Below, one piece after another: positions 17,262-25,096 of a DNA stretch of 50,003 nt (within the stretch, counting starts at the first letter, position 1; each line of letters begins with the position of its first letter). This stretch comes from an uncultured Methanomicrobiales archaeon. GTDB taxonomy: Archaea; Halobacteriota; Methanomicrobia; Methanomicrobiales; Methanospirillaceae. The stretch spans positions 1-50,003 of the forward strand of contig CAIYHQ010000048.1 in NCBI GenBank assembly GCA_903926075.1, read 5' to 3'. The position numbers and the translations under genes were made by a program. The notes beneath the pieces were generated by a model. It was given only the letters and a program-made list of their open reading frames with translations, did no database searches and was not told the DNA's origin.

Positions 17262-18290
17262 AATCAGGGTTCAGGGGTCACTTTAAACTCATCTACCAAA
17301 ACATTTTCGGGATTCGGACACGATTTTGCGATCCATATCAATTCGTCAGATGTCATTTTTGATGGTATGGGGGCAATACTTGACGGGGGCGGGTACACCC
17401 AATACGGAATCCTTGTGAACAACCAGAGTGCAAACAATTTTAATTCCTTATCATCCAACCCACTCGGCAAGATTAGCATTAAGAATATTACACTAATCAA
17501 TTTTGTGCAGGCAGGGATATTATTCAACAAAGTAATTGACACACTTTCCGGTCCAGGCTCAAATCCTTCAAGCATTACAAACGTAAATGCAAGTTATAAC
17601 GGCGATAATAGTGGGATAGTCCTAGAGAATTCTAATGGAATTGAAGTGAGTTCAAACACCGTGAGCAATAATCATAAAATAAATGTAGGGGGACTTGGTT
17701 ATGGCATATCTCTCGTTTCTTCCAACAACAACAACCTCATACGAAACATTGCTGATTATAACCCGGAATATGGTTTTAAGGTAGAGGATAGTTCCAGCAA
17801 CACATTCTCAGGCAACACTGCTACCGGGAATAATTTAAGCGGGTTCTATGTTTATCATTCTGATTCGAATACATTCACTGGAAACAAAGGATGTTATATT
17901 TGGGACAATTCAAGTTTTATCCCGTCAGACATCAATTACTGCAACTCAACACCATCACCTACAGGAACCCCCGACCCCTATTCACCTCCTGCGGCACCTT
18001 CATAGAATGTCGGGTCGATTACATCAGATCAGGGGACAAACAACGAAACACCGCATCCCTATGATATGCAGTTTGTCAGTTCAACGATACCTTCCGGATT
18101 AAACCCAGGTCAGACATTTACAGGGGTGATCACTGTCAAAAATACAGGTACAATGGCTTGGAACCAGTGAAGGAGTTAAATTCGGTTTGAGGTCGTTTGA
18201 TGATGCACTTAAGTTTGGTATTGGCGATATTATGCTCCCCCCAGGAACGACTGTCGAAAAAGGACAGGAATACAGCTTCCCCGTTACATT
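17262..18290 (+). pseudogene. Beta-helix surface protein pseudogene, paralog of the 21446 gene
   Basis: From SGVTLNSSTKTFSGFG onward the translation is clearly homologous to the intact gene at 21446-25021: DGMGAILDGGG, NGIEVSSNTVSNN, SGNTATGNN and the Cys-containing end FTGNKGCYIW. It has only a few of the roughly 26 repeats of the intact copy. An in-frame TAG at 18003-18005 occupies the position of a Trp. The frame then continues through the Ig-like domain (HPYDMQFVSS, ITVKNTGTMAW), breaks by a one-base insertion near 18164, and stops being homologous at SFPVTL, exactly where the HepT gene ends. The signal peptide and N-terminal Ser/Thr region are missing. The open frame extending left to 17139 runs into methyltransferase debris and is spurious there. 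Confidence 0.85.
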
Positions 18291-18706
18291 GATAAATCTT
18301 TTATTACCTGTTTCACTGTCTCGATATATTCCTTGATATCATCCATTTTTTCAACTATTGCTTCAATGTCCTGACGGTTCAGTCCAGTGTATTGATGAGC
18401 AAGTTTATTTCGGTAATAAACTAGATCTGACATAGTATGCATCAATTTTTCATCAATAATTCCATTATGATGTAATATGGTAAAAATATCACGGTAAGTA
18501 TGGGGGATTTTTCCGTGTATCAGGGATATCACTTCTTCACCCAGTTCAAAGCAAAGATTGAGAATTGTAAAGAGTACCATTGAAACACCATGGTATCTTG
18601 CAATATCACTCTCATCTGGGACACCCAATCTGGATAGAATAGTGAAATCTTTCTGGAAATGATCAATGTCTGCAATAATTGCTATAATTCTATCAGTTTC
18701 ACTCAT
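18284..18706 (-). CDS. hepT: HepT-like HEPN toxin (putative RNase)
   Basis: 140 residues from the ATG at 18706; a TTG at 18718 overlapping the upstream gene is possible. An all-helical HEPN protein with R-x4-H-x-Y: Arg99, His104 and Tyr106 in YYRNKLAHQYTGL. Known HepT toxins cleave RNA with the Arg/His pair, and the Tyr is AMPylated by the cognate MntA. Here all three residues are present, so it looks active. It follows the MntA gene with a 4-base gap, the usual antitoxin-toxin order. Its 3' end sits directly on the broken end of the beta-helix pseudogene, suggesting the pair arrived by insertion. Confidence 0.88.
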   Translation of the reverse strand: MSETDRIIAIIADIDHFQKDFTILSRLGVPDESDIARYHGVSMVLFTILNLCFELGEEVISLIHGKIPHTYRDIFTILHHNGIIDEKLMHTMSDLVYYRNKLAHQYTGLNRQDIEAIVEKMDDIKEYIETVKQVIKDLSM

Positions 18707-18710
18707 TATA

Positions 18711-19172
18711 TTAACCAAGTATTCTGATTTTCCATCGATTTCTCATTGATTCACAATCCATATAGGTTAGAATGACAGATCTTACAAGGTTCCGTTGATA
18801 ATTAGTGTCCCTGATAAATAATGGAATTCCATTAGTAAAAATCTGGAATTTTGCTGGGAGTGGTAAATCAGAAAAGACCTGTACATCATATTTTTTTGAA
18901 GAAAACGATCCTATACGCTCCTTTTGTTTCCGGGAAGATTTCGAAAAGCCTGTAATTACAGCAATATCAATATCAGAATATGGTTTCTGTTCTAAACGAG
19001 CATATGATCCATACAGATATACTGCCTGGACCTCTGGGTCCTTCCAAAGCTCACATAATATTGAATAAATCAATTGTTTGTCTTGATTTTCTAATCCTGT
19101 ACCCTTTAATAATTCAAATATTTCTTTGTTATCGGGTTTATTAGGCAATGGTTTTTTCATATTCTGATTCAT
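18711..19172 (-). CDS. mntA: MntA-like minimal nucleotidyltransferase antitoxin
   Basis: A 153-residue nucleotidyltransferase. It has the GSx10DxD signature, Gly55-Ser56 ... Asp67-x-Asp69 (YGSYARLEQKPYSDIDIAV), which defines MntA antitoxins that add AMP to the HepT tyrosine. The C terminus has the family pattern LTYMDCESMRNRWK. A second ATG at 19160 has GGATGA eight bases upstream and may be the real start, giving 149 residues. It is co-transcribed with the HepT gene. It is divergent from the kinase gene at 19286. Confidence 0.88.
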   Translation of the reverse strand: MNQNMKKPLPNKPDNKEIFELLKGTGLENQDKQLIYSILCELWKDPEVQAVYLYGSYARLEQKPYSDIDIAVITGFSKSSRKQKERIGSFSSKKYDVQVFSDLPLPAKFQIFTNGIPLFIRDTNYQRNLVRSVILTYMDCESMRNRWKIRILG

Positions 19173-19285
19173 CCGTTTTCATTGGGATGCTGTTCTGCAG
19201 GTTTGAACCCGTCTTTTTACTTCAAGTCTCTTTAATTAGTTTAATGATGTTCTGATACTCAATTCTTCGTTTTATACTTTAATCT

Positions 19286-20707
19286 TTGTTAGTGATACAT
19301 AATGATTCAGGTGGATTATTAAAGTATAGTTTGTCTTTTCTGAGATACTGTTCATTAGTATTTTGTAAGGAAATACAGGAAGATGAAGTAGTCCAAAATC
19401 ATAAGGAAAATTATGATGTCATAATTTCCGATTACCAGATGACGGGAATTGATGGAATTCAGTTCTTAACTCAGATCCGTAAAAAATTCAGAAAGATTCC
19501 ATTTATTCTTTTCACAGGGAAAGGCAGGGAAGAAGTAGTCATACAAGCGATAAACAGTGGAGCAGACTTCTATCTCCAGAAAGGTATAGAAACGAAATCG
19601 CAATTTGCAGAACTCGCGCAAATGATCAGGGAGGCGACATCCCGAAAAAGAGCTGAGCAGGCACTGCGGGAAAATGAAGAACAATTCAGAATATTGTCAG
19701 AGCAGTCCATATTAGGTATAGGTATTATCCAGGACGGGATCTTCCAGTATTTCAATGAAGGATATTGCGCAATCTCGGGTTATTCAGAAGATGAGATTCA
19801 CAGCTGGAACCGGTTCGAATATGCTAAAACTGTTCACCCGGAAGATTTGGATTTTGTAATGGAACAAATACAAAAAAAAGAGACGAATTCACCTGGTGCC
19901 GTAACGCATTACTCATTTCGCGCCCTCAATAAAGAAGGTGAGGTTATTTTCCTTGACCTTTACTCGAAGACTATCATGTACCATGGTCGTTACGCCGATT
20001 TTGTGACATTCATAGATATTACCGAACGTAAGCAGGCGGAGGAAGCAATCAGGCAGACAAACCAAAAACTTACCCTCCTCTCCAGTGTCACACGACATGA
20101 TATCAAAAACCAGCTGATGGTGCAGGACGGATACCTCAACATCCTCGAAGAAATGTTACCCGAACTTACTCATAATGACGATTTTCTGAAGGTTAAAACA
20201 GTTAAAGACCATATTTTTAACCTTATCCAGTTCACCAAAGAATATGAGCAGATTGGAATTAATGTCCCGTCCTGGCAGGACTGCCGGACCTTGATCAGTA
20301 TTGCAGCAAATCAAGCGAATTTTGAGCAGATTACGATAAAAAATGATTTACCGGCTGAATTTGAATTATTTGCTGACCCATTGATTGTTAAAGTATTCTA
20401 TAATCTGATTGATAATGCATTGCGATATGGCGAAATAATTACGAATATCCGGTTCTCTGTACAGGAACGCGATGGATCTTATATTATCTTATGCGAGGAT
20501 GATGGTATTGGTATACAGGCTGAAGACAAAAGTGAAATCTTTGAACGTGGGTTTGGTAAGAACTCGGGACTTGGATTAACCCTCGCAAAGGATATCCTTG
20601 ATATTTCTGGTATCACCATCCTTGAAAATGGTGAGCCTCAAAAAGGAGCAAGGTTTGAGATTGTAGTACCGATTGGGAAGTGGCGTTTTGAAAGAGACGT
20701 CAGGTAA
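19286..20707 (+). CDS. Receiver-PAS-histidine kinase with damaged receiver N terminus
   Basis: 473 residues in the open frame. The receiver keeps Asp49 (VIISDYQM), FTGKGREE and FYLQKG. Its first 40 residues do not resemble any receiver and lack the acidic metal-binding pair that paralogs show in LYVDDE. An out-of-frame ATG at 19302 starts M-I-Q-V, the usual beginning of these receivers, then hits TAA, so the N terminus has probably suffered a deletion or frameshift. Downstream lie one PAS domain (about 125-245), His271 in SSVTRHDIKNQ, NLIDNALRYG, EDDGIGI and GFGKNSGLGLTLAKDIL, all intact. The start is therefore uncertain, and the receiver is probably not phosphorylatable. The kinase core could still work. 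Confidence 0.75.
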   Translation: MLVIHNDSGGLLKYSLSFLRYCSLVFCKEIQEDEVVQNHKENYDVIISDYQMTGIDGIQFLTQIRKKFRKIPFILFTGKGREEVVIQAINSGADFYLQKGIETKSQFAELAQMIREATSRKRAEQALRENEEQFRILSEQSILGIGIIQDGIFQYFNEGYCAISGYSEDEIHSWNRFEYAKTVHPEDLDFVMEQIQKKETNSPGAVTHYSFRALNKEGEVIFLDLYSKTIMYHGRYADFVTFIDITERKQAEEAIRQTNQKLTLLSSVTRHDIKNQLMVQDGYLNILEEMLPELTHNDDFLKVKTVKDHIFNLIQFTKEYEQIGINVPSWQDCRTLISIAANQANFEQITIKNDLPAEFELFADPLIVKVFYNLIDNALRYGEIITNIRFSVQERDGSYIILCEDDGIGIQAEDKSEIFERGFGKNSGLGLTLAKDILDISGITILENGEPQKGARFEIVVPIGKWRFERDVR

Positions 20708-20745
20708 ATGGGAAATAATAATATATCTCGATTAAAAAATTCTGT

Positions 20746-20808
20746 TTATTTCGCCTTATTTTCTTTTATTATTCGGTATCCTCCTTTTGGCACAATTATC
20801 TTAAATAA
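20746..20808 (-). pseudogene. Fossil C-terminal tail of a histidine kinase
   Basis: The minus strand encodes FKIIVPKGGYRIIKENKAK and a TAA, matching the last residues of the PAS kinases here (FEIIVPKGGYRFSEN at the end of the 30587-32416 gene). About 30 bases are nearly identical to bases 30617-30647. Upstream on the same strand no kinase sequence remains. This is leftover from a lost or moved kinase gene. Confidence 0.55.
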
Positions 20809-20854
20809 AGAATAAATCACAAGGATTGTGATAACTGACTGGGAATGCTTACTG

Positions 20855-20878
20855 GTCTTCCGATATATTTCGGAAGAC
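20855..20878. promoter_or_regulatory. Inverted repeat around a TATA-like core
   Basis: GTCTTCCGA-TATATT-TCGGAAGAC: perfect 9-base arms around TATATT. The core is about 40 bases before the ATG at 20907, so a start near 20893 would give a 14-base leader. The repeat could be an operator that hides the TATA box of the small secreted protein gene. Alternatively it could be a terminator hairpin or a mobile-element end. Confidence 0.45.
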
Positions 20879-20906
20879 TTAAGCCGTAAAGAAAGAGAAA
20901 TCTTTT

Positions 20907-21320
20907 ATGAATAAACTATTGACCTTATTACTGCTGATTGTAGTAATTTTGATTGTAGCAGGAGCATTTGATGTTGTTTTAGCAGCTAGTACCACGACAA
21001 AGACACCTAGTACTAACAAAACCGTTACAATTATTAGCAATACAACCGGGACACCTACTAAAAACAAAACAATGACAATAGTTGCCACGAAGACCACAAA
21101 AGTTGTAAGTAACAAAACAACTGCGGTAACACTTACAAAAGCGATTATTAATTCTACTTTAATTCCAACGAAAACTCAATCTCAACCAACCAAAATAGCT
21201 TCCACTTCAAATCAGTCAGCATCAAATAGTTCCGCAAATTGTCCAGTTGGAAAATGCTGGGTGAATGGATATACAAAACAGGATGGCACGAAAGTATCTG
21301 GTTATTGCAGAGCTTGTTGA
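20907..21320 (+). CDS. Secreted Thr/Ser/Lys-rich protein with Cys-containing C-terminal motif
   Basis: A 137-residue protein. It has a clear signal peptide or anchor (MNKLLTLLLLIVVILIVAGA, then FDVVLAAS), a low-complexity Thr/Ser/Lys/Asn stretch (28-110) with many N-x-S/T glycosylation sequons (NKT, NTT, NST, NQS), and a compact C-terminal module CPVGKCWVNGYTKQDGT ending in GYCRAC with four Cys. The last part resembles the short GYTRKDGTxVxGY module seen in many small exported proteins. It is probably a glycosylated cell-surface or secreted protein. Function unknown. It is followed by a poly-T terminator. Confidence 0.8.
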   Translation: MNKLLTLLLLIVVILIVAGAFDVVLAASTTTKTPSTNKTVTIISNTTGTPTKNKTMTIVATKTTKVVSNKTTAVTLTKAIINSTLIPTKTQSQPTKIASTSNQSASNSSANCPVGKCWVNGYTKQDGTKVSGYCRAC

Positions 21321-21331
21321 TAAATTCATCT

Positions 21332-21348
21332 TCATTTCTTTTTTTTTT
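21332..21348 (+). terminator. Poly-T terminator after the secreted protein gene
   Basis: A pyrimidine-rich stretch ending in ten consecutive T (21339-21348) lies 12-28 bases after the stop codon. Such T-runs terminate archaeal transcription without needing a hairpin. Confidence 0.55.
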
Positions 21349-21411
21349 GGCGCATCGCTAAAATAATTGGGTAGTGATAAAAATTGCTGTATTTATAGCA
21401 TAATAAAATTA

Positions 21412-21419
21412 AAATATAT
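21412..21419 (+). promoter_or_regulatory. TATA box for the beta-helix surface protein gene
   Basis: AAATATAT is centred about 30 bases before the ATG at 21446, preceded by an A-rich stretch. The predicted transcript is leaderless or has a leader of only a few bases, although a GGGTG also lies eight bases before the ATG. Confidence 0.5.
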
Positions 21420-21445
21420 CAATATGATTCAATGGGTGTTTGTGG

Positions 21446-24400
21446 ATGAATCTATTTAGTAATCACTGCAGTATTCTATTTTTCTTTCTCGTCTTCTCAT
21501 TAATAACTGGAACAATTGTAACAGCAGATACAAATGGATTCTCATTGAATTCTACCGATATCTCATCATCTGATACAGGTTCTGTCCTAACGCCTGATGC
21601 AACCATTTCAACAGTAACAACTGCGGATCCAACAATTCAGCAAACATTCAGTATTGAGACTCAACTCCACCCAACCCCCACTATAACAATAAATGATCTA
21701 CCTACAATTACACCTACAGTAACTGAGAGCCTTCAGATTTTGGATACACCAACAGAAACTCAGAGCCCAAATGAAATTCACAAAACCGATTACGCAGTGA
21801 ATGAAAGTAGTTTCTCTATAAATAATGTAGAGGAAACCACTACTGCTCAAGCTGCTCAGGCCACATGGTCTGACCCTCCGTTGAATACATCGTCAAATAA
21901 TCCTTATTATTCCAATAGTAATAACAACTGGGTTATTAATGAGTCTGGCCATGACTGGACTATGGACCTTGATCCCAGTCATAATACAGGGTCAGGGGTA
22001 ACATTAAATTCATCTACTAATACATTTTCGAATTTCGGATCAACTTTTGCAATACTCATCAATGCTTCAGATGTATATTTTGATGGAATGGGTGCAATAC
22101 TTGACGGCGGCGGGAAAACACAATATGGTATTCTTGTGAATAATCAGAGCATTGGAAGTTATGATACTTTTTCATCAGATTCGTCAAATGCACTTAGCGG
22201 AATTAATATTAAGAATATCACACTTATCAATTTTTTAAACACTGGGATATTTTTTAATAATGTAATTGACACACTTTCGGGTTCAGGTTCAATCCCTTCA
22301 GCCATCACAAATGTGAATGCGAGTTATAATACAGGTAATGGTATTGTCATTAAAAACTCTAATGGAATTGAAATGAGTTCAAGTACTGCGAACAAAAACA
22401 TAGGGCAATATGGAATATATCTTTCTTCTTCCAATAACAACTATATCAACAGTAACACCGCCACCGGCAATCAAGGAGCTTGTGGTATTTCCCTTTCTGG
22501 AAATGATAACAAAGTCAACAACAACACTGCAGATAGCAACCTAATAAATGGGTTTGAATTATCGGGAAATAACAACATCATAAACAACAACACAGCAACT
22601 TATAGTCAATTGGCTTATGGATTTTGGCTCGGATCGAATTCTATCAACAATACCATCAACAACAACACAGCAACTGGTAATCAATATGATGGATTTTATA
22701 TTAGATCTAGTTCTAACAATAACCTCACTGGCAATATCGCTACTGACAATAAAGAGCATGGGTTTCACATTGATCAGAGTTCTAACAATAATCTCATAGG
22801 GAATGCCGCAACTGGCAATCAATGGGATGGCTTTTCCTTGGATGCAAATTCTAACAACAACAACCTCACAGGGAATACTGCAACAGGCAATTATCAGTCC
22901 GGGTTTGATATCAAAGGGAGTTCTATCAGCAACAACATTAATGGAAACAACGCAACTAGGAATTTTAATGGTTTTTCCTTGGATGCGAGTTCTATCAGCA
23001 ACAACATCAATGAAAACAACGCAAATGAGAATGCATTTGGATTTTCCTTGATTGGGAGTTCTAATAACAACCTGACAGGGAACGCTGCAAATGGGAATAC
23101 AGGAGAAGGGTTTTATCTTTATGGGATTTCTAACAACAACATCACCAACAATACAGCAACAGGCAATCACGAGTTTGGGTTTGATATCAGAGGGAACTCT
23201 AACAACAACAACGTTAATGGCAATACGGCAACTAATAATCATTGGGATGGGTTTTACCTTATTTCAAATTCTAACAACAACTTCAATAATAATAATGCTA
23301 ATAGCAATTACAATAATGGATTTAACTTTGAATCGAATTCTAACAATAACCTCACAGGTAATGCTGCAACCGGCAACCGTCAAAATGGATATTACATTAT
23401 TCAAAGTTCTTACAACAATCTAACTGACAATATCGCAACTGCCAATTGGTGGAATGGATTTAACCTCGAATCGAGTTCTTACAACAATCTTAATAATAAC
23501 ACCGCATCAAATAACCTCAATAACAAAACCGCCTATCAAGAGGGAGGATTTTACCTCCATTCAAGTTCAAATTACAATAACCTTAACAATAACATTGCAG
23601 CCGATAATAAATGGAACGGGTTTTTGTTTGATTCGAGTTCTTACAACAATCTCACCACCAATCATGCAACTAACAATTCATGGGAAGGATTTCTACTTGA
23701 ATTGAATTCCAATAACAATCTGACTAACAATACCGCTAATGACAATCAACAAAATGGAATTTTTCTTTTATCGAGTTCAAATAACAATCTGACTAATAAC
23801 GCCGCTACCGGCAATTCCGTGATGGGTTTTTCACTTGTACAGAGTTCAAATAACAATCTGACTAATAACGCTGCTACTAGGAATGGAATAAATGGATTTG
23901 AACTTTATAAAAGTTCAAATAATAACATTACCGCCAATACAGCAACCAGTAATAATTGCGATGGTTTTGTACTTTATCAAAGTTTAAACAACAATTCGCT
24001 CAACAATAATACGGCAATTGATAACCAATGGGATGGATTTTATCTTTATCAGAGTTTAAATAACACACTCAACAATAATACAGCATCAGGTAATCAATTG
24101 AGCGGGTTTAACCTCGAATCGAGTTCAAACAATTCGCTCAACAATAACACTGCTTTAAGCAATCAATTAAGCGGTTTTTATTTTGACAATTCAAATAACA
24201 ACACAATTATTGGAAACAATGGTACAGGACAAGATATAGGGTTCGATGTTAATTATTCTAATTCAAATACATTTACAGAAAATAAAGGATGTTATGTGTG
24301 GATAAATTCAAGTTTCATCCCTGTCGACATCAATTATTGCACAACAACTCCCATACCAACTCCAGTACCAACAACCAATCCCTCTACCTCTTCAGTTCCA

Positions 24401-25021
24401 ATGCCACCTTTCTGGAATAACGCCGGCTCCAGCACTTCAGACCAGGGGACAACAGATGAATTCCAACATCCCTATGATATGCAATTTATCAGTTCAACGA
24501 TACCTGTCGGAATTAAACCGGGCCAGACATTTACCGGGATTATTACTGTTAAGAACACAGGTACAATGGCCTGGACATCTGAAGGGGTAAAATTTGGTTT
24601 GAGACCGTTTGGTGATGCACTTAAGTTTGGTATAGGTGATATCATGATCCCTCAAGGTACGACTGTAGAACCCGGTCAGGAGTTTAGCTTTCCGTTCACT
24701 CTCATTGCTCCATTAGCCATGGGATCTTACGACCTTCAGTTCAGGACGTTCTTCATTACTCCTTCAAATAATGGAAATCCAGTAGCAACATTCTTTGGTG
24801 ACATAATTAATATAAACACAGACGTATCTTCAAACGCAAAGAAAACAGAGTCATTGGAGAAGAATCCGGGTTTTATTAGTTCTTTTACGTCCCCTGTTCC
24901 AACTCAGAAACAAGTTGCTCCAATTGTTACTTTATTAAGAAGATCGCCCACACTGATGTTAAAACCTACATCTACTAGTTATCACCCGACCCCAATCCTA
25001 GGACCTTATACAATAAAATAA
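21446..25021 (+). CDS. Giant Asn-rich parallel beta-helix surface protein with C-terminal Ig-like domain
   Basis: 1191 residues from the ATG at 21446. A signal peptide (to about residue 28, ending TIVTA) is followed by a Ser/Thr/Pro-rich stretch (30-145). A non-repeat cap follows (about 145-310, with DGMGAILDGGG), then about 26 repeats of 23-24 residues with consensus SSNNNLTGNTATGNxxxGFxL, typical of NosD/pectin-lyase-like right-handed beta helices. The cap ends at GCYVW. Residues about 1005-1125 are an NBR1-type Ig-like domain (FISSTIPVGIKPGQTF, ITVKNTGTMAW, DLQFRTFF). A basic Thr/Pro tail ends the protein with no obvious anchor. The many NxT/NxS sequons suggest dense N-glycosylation. It is probably an adhesin, a sheath component or a glycan-binding protein; no catalytic residues were recognised. 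Confidence 0.88.
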   Translation: MNLFSNHCSILFFFLVFSLITGTIVTADTNGFSLNSTDISSSDTGSVLTPDATISTVTTADPTIQQTFSIETQLHPTPTITINDLPTITPTVTESLQILDTPTETQSPNEIHKTDYAVNESSFSINNVEETTTAQAAQATWSDPPLNTSSNNPYYSNSNNNWVINESGHDWTMDLDPSHNTGSGVTLNSSTNTFSNFGSTFAILINASDVYFDGMGAILDGGGKTQYGILVNNQSIGSYDTFSSDSSNALSGINIKNITLINFLNTGIFFNNVIDTLSGSGSIPSAITNVNASYNTGNGIVIKNSNGIEMSSSTANKNIGQYGIYLSSSNNNYINSNTATGNQGACGISLSGNDNKVNNNTADSNLINGFELSGNNNIINNNTATYSQLAYGFWLGSNSINNTINNNTATGNQYDGFYIRSSSNNNLTGNIATDNKEHGFHIDQSSNNNLIGNAATGNQWDGFSLDANSNNNNLTGNTATGNYQSGFDIKGSSISNNINGNNATRNFNGFSLDASSISNNINENNANENAFGFSLIGSSNNNLTGNAANGNTGEGFYLYGISNNNITNNTATGNHEFGFDIRGNSNNNNVNGNTATNNHWDGFYLISNSNNNFNNNNANSNYNNGFNFESNSNNNLTGNAATGNRQNGYYIIQSSYNNLTDNIATANWWNGFNLESSSYNNLNNNTASNNLNNKTAYQEGGFYLHSSSNYNNLNNNIAADNKWNGFLFDSSSYNNLTTNHATNNSWEGFLLELNSNNNLTNNTANDNQQNGIFLLSSSNNNLTNNAATGNSVMGFSLVQSSNNNLTNNAATRNGINGFELYKSSNNNITANTATSNNCDGFVLYQSLNNNSLNNNTAIDNQWDGFYLYQSLNNTLNNNTASGNQLSGFNLESSSNNSLNNNTALSNQLSGFYFDNSNNNTIIGNNGTGQDIGFDVNYSNSNTFTENKGCYVWINSSFIPVDINYCTTTPIPTPVPTTNPSTSSVPMPPFWNNAGSSTSDQGTTDEFQHPYDMQFISSTIPVGIKPGQTFTGIITVKNTGTMAWTSEGVKFGLRPFGDALKFGIGDIMIPQGTTVEPGQEFSFPFTLIAPLAMGSYDLQFRTFFITPSNNGNPVATFFGDIININTDVSSNAKKTESLEKNPGFISSFTSPVPTQKQVAPIVTLLRRSPTLMLKPTSTSYHPTPILGPYTIK
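22410..24300 (+). repeat. Tandem coding repeats of about 69-72 bases
   Basis: About 26 imperfect in-frame repeats, each 23-24 codons, with conserved blocks for NNNLTNNTA and GFxLxSSS. Because the DNA is repetitive, several other frames on both strands stay open by chance. The repeat number is likely to vary by slippage or recombination; the pseudogene paralog at 17262 has only a few. Confidence 0.8.
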
Positions 25022-25096
25022 AAAAAACGAGGGGAAGTATTTCACTTGAAAGAACTGAAAGGATAATTGTGATTTAGAAATAAAGAGGAAGAGAAA

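Noticed and set aside
18003-18005. Pyrrolysine or readthrough at the TAG of the beta-helix copy
   Set aside because: The same gene also has a frameshift and lacks both ends, so the TAG is better read as decay. It does not support TAG decoding for the CheC gene.
20879-21115. Hydrophobic 78-residue minus-strand frame
   Set aside because: It is antisense to the Thr/Lys-rich secreted protein; its apparent hydrophobicity comes from complementing ACA/ACT/AAA codons.
22559-23242. 227-residue minus-strand frame
   Set aside because: It is the antisense of the Asn-rich repeats; its valine/isoleucine-rich repetitive product mirrors the AAC/AAT codons of the real gene.
22300-24300. CRISPR-like array of regularly spaced repeats
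   Set aside because: The spacing of 69-72 bases is a multiple of three, the repeats are imperfect, and they encode in-frame beta-helix turns of a single protein. There are no unique spacers.
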